The notes under the pieces were generated by a model. That model was given only the letters and a program-made list of their open reading frames with translations. It was not told the DNA's origin and did no database searches. Of a stretch of 64,000 bases of DNA, positions 62,279-64,000 are shown piece by piece. The position numbers and the translations under genes were made by a program. How positions within the stretch are numbered: the first letter of the stretch is position 1; the number at the start of each line of letters is the position of its first letter. This stretch comes from an uncultured Bacteroidia bacterium (lineage in GTDB: Bacteria > Bacteroidota > Bacteroidia > Bacteroidales > UBA932): positions 1-64,000 of the forward strand of contig CADBSV010000036.1 in NCBI GenBank assembly GCA_902797435.1. The letters run 5' to 3'.

Positions 62279-64000
62279 TAGAATTTGGCGATTAAGTTGA
62301 ATGCGACGCTCCTGGTGCGCGGGAACGAACCGTTGTCGAGACGGAAGATTGTTGAAGAAGTGTTTACGTCCGGGTCGAATCCGGGATAGTTCTTCAGGAG
62401 GAAGAGATTGTCTCCGCTCAGGGAGACGTTCAGTCCCTTCAGGTATTTTTTCGTCTTTTTGCCGAGCGGGACGTCATAGCTTACGGATACCGACTTGAGC
62501 CTGAACCATGAGGCGTCATATACGCTCTTGTCCGAGACCGCGTAGTCGTCGCAGCCCGGTTTTACGATATCGCTGTCGGGATTGTCGGGGGTCCAAGCGC
62601 CGAGCATGAAACGGTACTTGTTGTAGGCCGAAGTCCCGGAAGCGGACCAGAGCTCGGAGATGTTGTATATGTAGCCGCCGAGCGACCAGGTGAAGAAGGC
62701 CCTGAGGGTGAGGCGCTTTCCAATGGCGAAACTGTTCTCGATTCCGCCGTAGGCCACGGGGTCGGCGCTGCCAAGATAGACGATGTCCCGCTGGTCGAGG
62801 ATACCGTCGTGGTTGATGTCGGCATACTTGGGCCTTCCCAGACCCACTTCGCTGGTGGTTCCGTTGAGGTACTGGGAAGCATACTGGTGTATGACGCCGT
62901 TGCGCTCAATCTCGTCGATGGAGTGCCATACGCCTTCGTATTTGTATCCCCAGATTGCGCTCACGGGATATCCCTTCCGGTAGCCGTATATATACTGGGT
63001 CGAGCTTCGCGGATTTATGAACGTAGGCACCACCTCGTATTCGGAGCCTACGTGGGTCACTACCTGGCTGTTGTGCGATGCGGTGAGCACGGTCTTCCAC
63101 ACGAATTTCTTGGTTGAGATGTTCTTGGTGGTAAGGGTCACCTCGACTCCCGAGTTAGCCGTGGAGCCGGCATTCGAATAATAGGTATTGTACCCCGTAG
63201 TCTGGGAGTCGCGCACGCTGAGCAGCAGGTCGGAGGTGCGGGAAACGTAGGCATCGGCCTCCAGAACGACCCGGCTTGCCCAGGCTGCGAAACTGAAACC
63301 GAGATTGAGTGCGTCGGTAGTCTCCCATGAGAGGTTGGAGTTCTGGAGTTTTCCGGGAGTGTATGAAAGGAGCTTCTTGTTTCCGAAAATCCAGGTGCCG
63401 GGGCCGGAGTTGAGGGTTGCCAGGGACATGTAGGGCGAGATGGCGTCGTTTCCGCTGCGCCCGGCAGAGAGCCTCAGCGAAAGGTCGTTGAGCCAGGCCG
63501 CCTTCTTGAACCATTTCTCGTTCATCACCGACCAGCGCAGTGCCACTGCGGGGAAGAAGCCCCACTTGCGGTTTTCAGCAAAATTGGAAGAGCCGTCAGC
63601 CCTTGCAGTAAGCGTTATATAGTAGCGTCTGGCGTAGTTGTAATTGACCCTTGCAAGCGCCGAGAGTTTGTCCACCTGCTGCCAGTAGCTGGAGACGTTG
63701 TAGTTGGACTGGCTCATGGTTCCCTGCATGTTGTAGTAGAGCAGGGAATCGTTGGTGAAGCCCGCTCCCGAGTAGCTTTCGTAGGAACGCTGCATGCGCT
63801 CTGCGGTGAATCCGGCAAGGGCGTCGAACTCGTTGCGTTTTTTCTTGCGCTTGTAGGTGACGGTGAGTTCGGCCAGGTACTTGTCCTGGTCCTGATGGGT
63901 GCGCCGGGCAGTGCCTCCGGCGTCATTGGCCTTCTGCACGGCGAGGAAAGACGGGGAATAGTATCCGGAGTCCTCCCTTGCGCGGCTCATCGAGAGGCGA
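62278..64000 (-). CDS. SusC/RagA family TonB-linked outer-membrane transporter (5' end outside the window)
   Basis: C-terminal ~574 residues of a TonB-dependent glycan importer; the signal peptide, carboxypeptidase-like domain and plug are beyond base 64000. The barrel shows typical blocks: YITLTARADGSSNFAENRKWGFFPAVALRWSV, LRLSAGRSGNDAISPYMSLATL, SNLSWETTDALNLGFSFA, PKYADINHDGILDQRDIVYLGSADPVAYGGIENSF and LSGDNLFLLKNYPGFDPDVN, ending with Phe (NLIAKF). It leads the operon that continues to 51198. The substrate is not readable from this part. Confidence 0.95.
   Translation of the reverse strand, partial: RLSMSRAREDSGYYSPSFLAVQKANDAGGTARRTHQDQDKYLAELTVTYKRKKKRNEFDALAGFTAERMQRSYESYSGAGFTNDSLLYYNMQGTMSQSNYNVSSYWQQVDKLSALARVNYNYARRYYITLTARADGSSNFAENRKWGFFPAVALRWSVMNEKWFKKAAWLNDLSLRLSAGRSGNDAISPYMSLATLNSGPGTWIFGNKKLLSYTPGKLQNSNLSWETTDALNLGFSFAAWASRVVLEADAYVSRTSDLLLSVRDSQTTGYNTYYSNAGSTANSGVEVTLTTKNISTKKFVWKTVLTASHNSQVVTHVGSEYEVVPTFINPRSSTQYIYGYRKGYPVSAIWGYKYEGVWHSIDEIERNGVIHQYASQYLNGTTSEVGLGRPKYADINHDGILDQRDIVYLGSADPVAYGGIENSFAIGKRLTLRAFFTWSLGGYIYNISELWSASGTSAYNKYRFMLGAWTPDNPDSDIVKPGCDDYAVSDKSVYDASWFRLKSVSVSYDVPLGKKTKKYLKGLNVSLSGDNLFLLKNYPGFDPDVNTSSTIFRLDNGSFPRTRSVAFNLIAKF

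Overview
The window comes from a member of the Bacteroidales (Bacteroidota). The evidence is a SusC/SusD pair, a long fimbrillin locus of Mfa/FimA-like lipoproteins, a DUF3575 and a DUF5119 protein, an AXE1-type esterase, a FeoA-FeoB fusion, and promoters of the Bacteroidota form TTTG-N19-TAnnTTTG with no consistent Shine-Dalgarno sequences. I cannot name family or genus from sequence alone. No transposase, integrase, phage gene or CRISPR array was seen.

Layout. 1-1541: end of a ribosomal protein operon (rpsS, rplV, rpsC) and its terminator. 1571-5683: a signalling cluster of TPR histidine kinase, stand-alone receiver, kinase-less TPR membrane protein and small membrane protein. 5865-21267 (minus): a ten-gene fimbrial operon read from one promoter at 21313-21343. 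It starts with a DUF3575 outer-membrane gene that carries an in-frame stop, then a DUF5119 anchor-like lipoprotein, three major-type fimbrillins, and five minor or tip-type lipoproteins. 21658-26361 (plus): a divergent arm with another fimbrillin-like lipoprotein, two membrane-anchored AraC-type regulators and a barrel-less paralogue of the DUF3575 protein. An 11-G run lies between the two divergent promoters.

26363-45810 is mostly housekeeping: a TlpA-like lipoprotein, uvrC, pnuC, acpP, two lipid-synthesis enzymes, feoAB, a LolD-like ATPase, tRNA-Pro, malate dehydrogenase, a phosphopantetheinyl transferase, an EnvC-like protein, a TPR lipid-envelope-type protein, an ECF sigma factor with a probable anti-sigma/beta-barrel protein, tsaE, a ComM/YifB ATPase and tRNA-Val. 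Two intergenic arrays of one 51-bp repeat family, in opposite orientation, sit at 34650-35260 and 46095-46455, both where genes converge. feoB itself carries a Gly/Ala repeat expansion.

46485-64000 is a glycan-use region. On the minus strand, from the SusC that runs off the window: SusC, SusD, a BACON/DUF5689-like surface lipoprotein, a plug-less TonB-receptor-like barrel, a small Ig-like secreted protein, a phosphodiester glycosidase, a GH39-like enzyme (frameshifted) and a GH3 enzyme (in-frame stop). Beyond a convergent lipoprotein gene come an S1/P1 nuclease, an acetylxylan esterase and a second phosphodiester glycosidase.

The most interesting signals are: the fimbrial locus with its G11 tract and interrupted first gene; three gene-breaking lesions, all in surface or glycan genes; the paired inverted 51-bp arrays; the repeat-bearing FeoB; and several start codons only 4-9 nt after the -7 element, which implies leaderless or nearly leaderless mRNAs.
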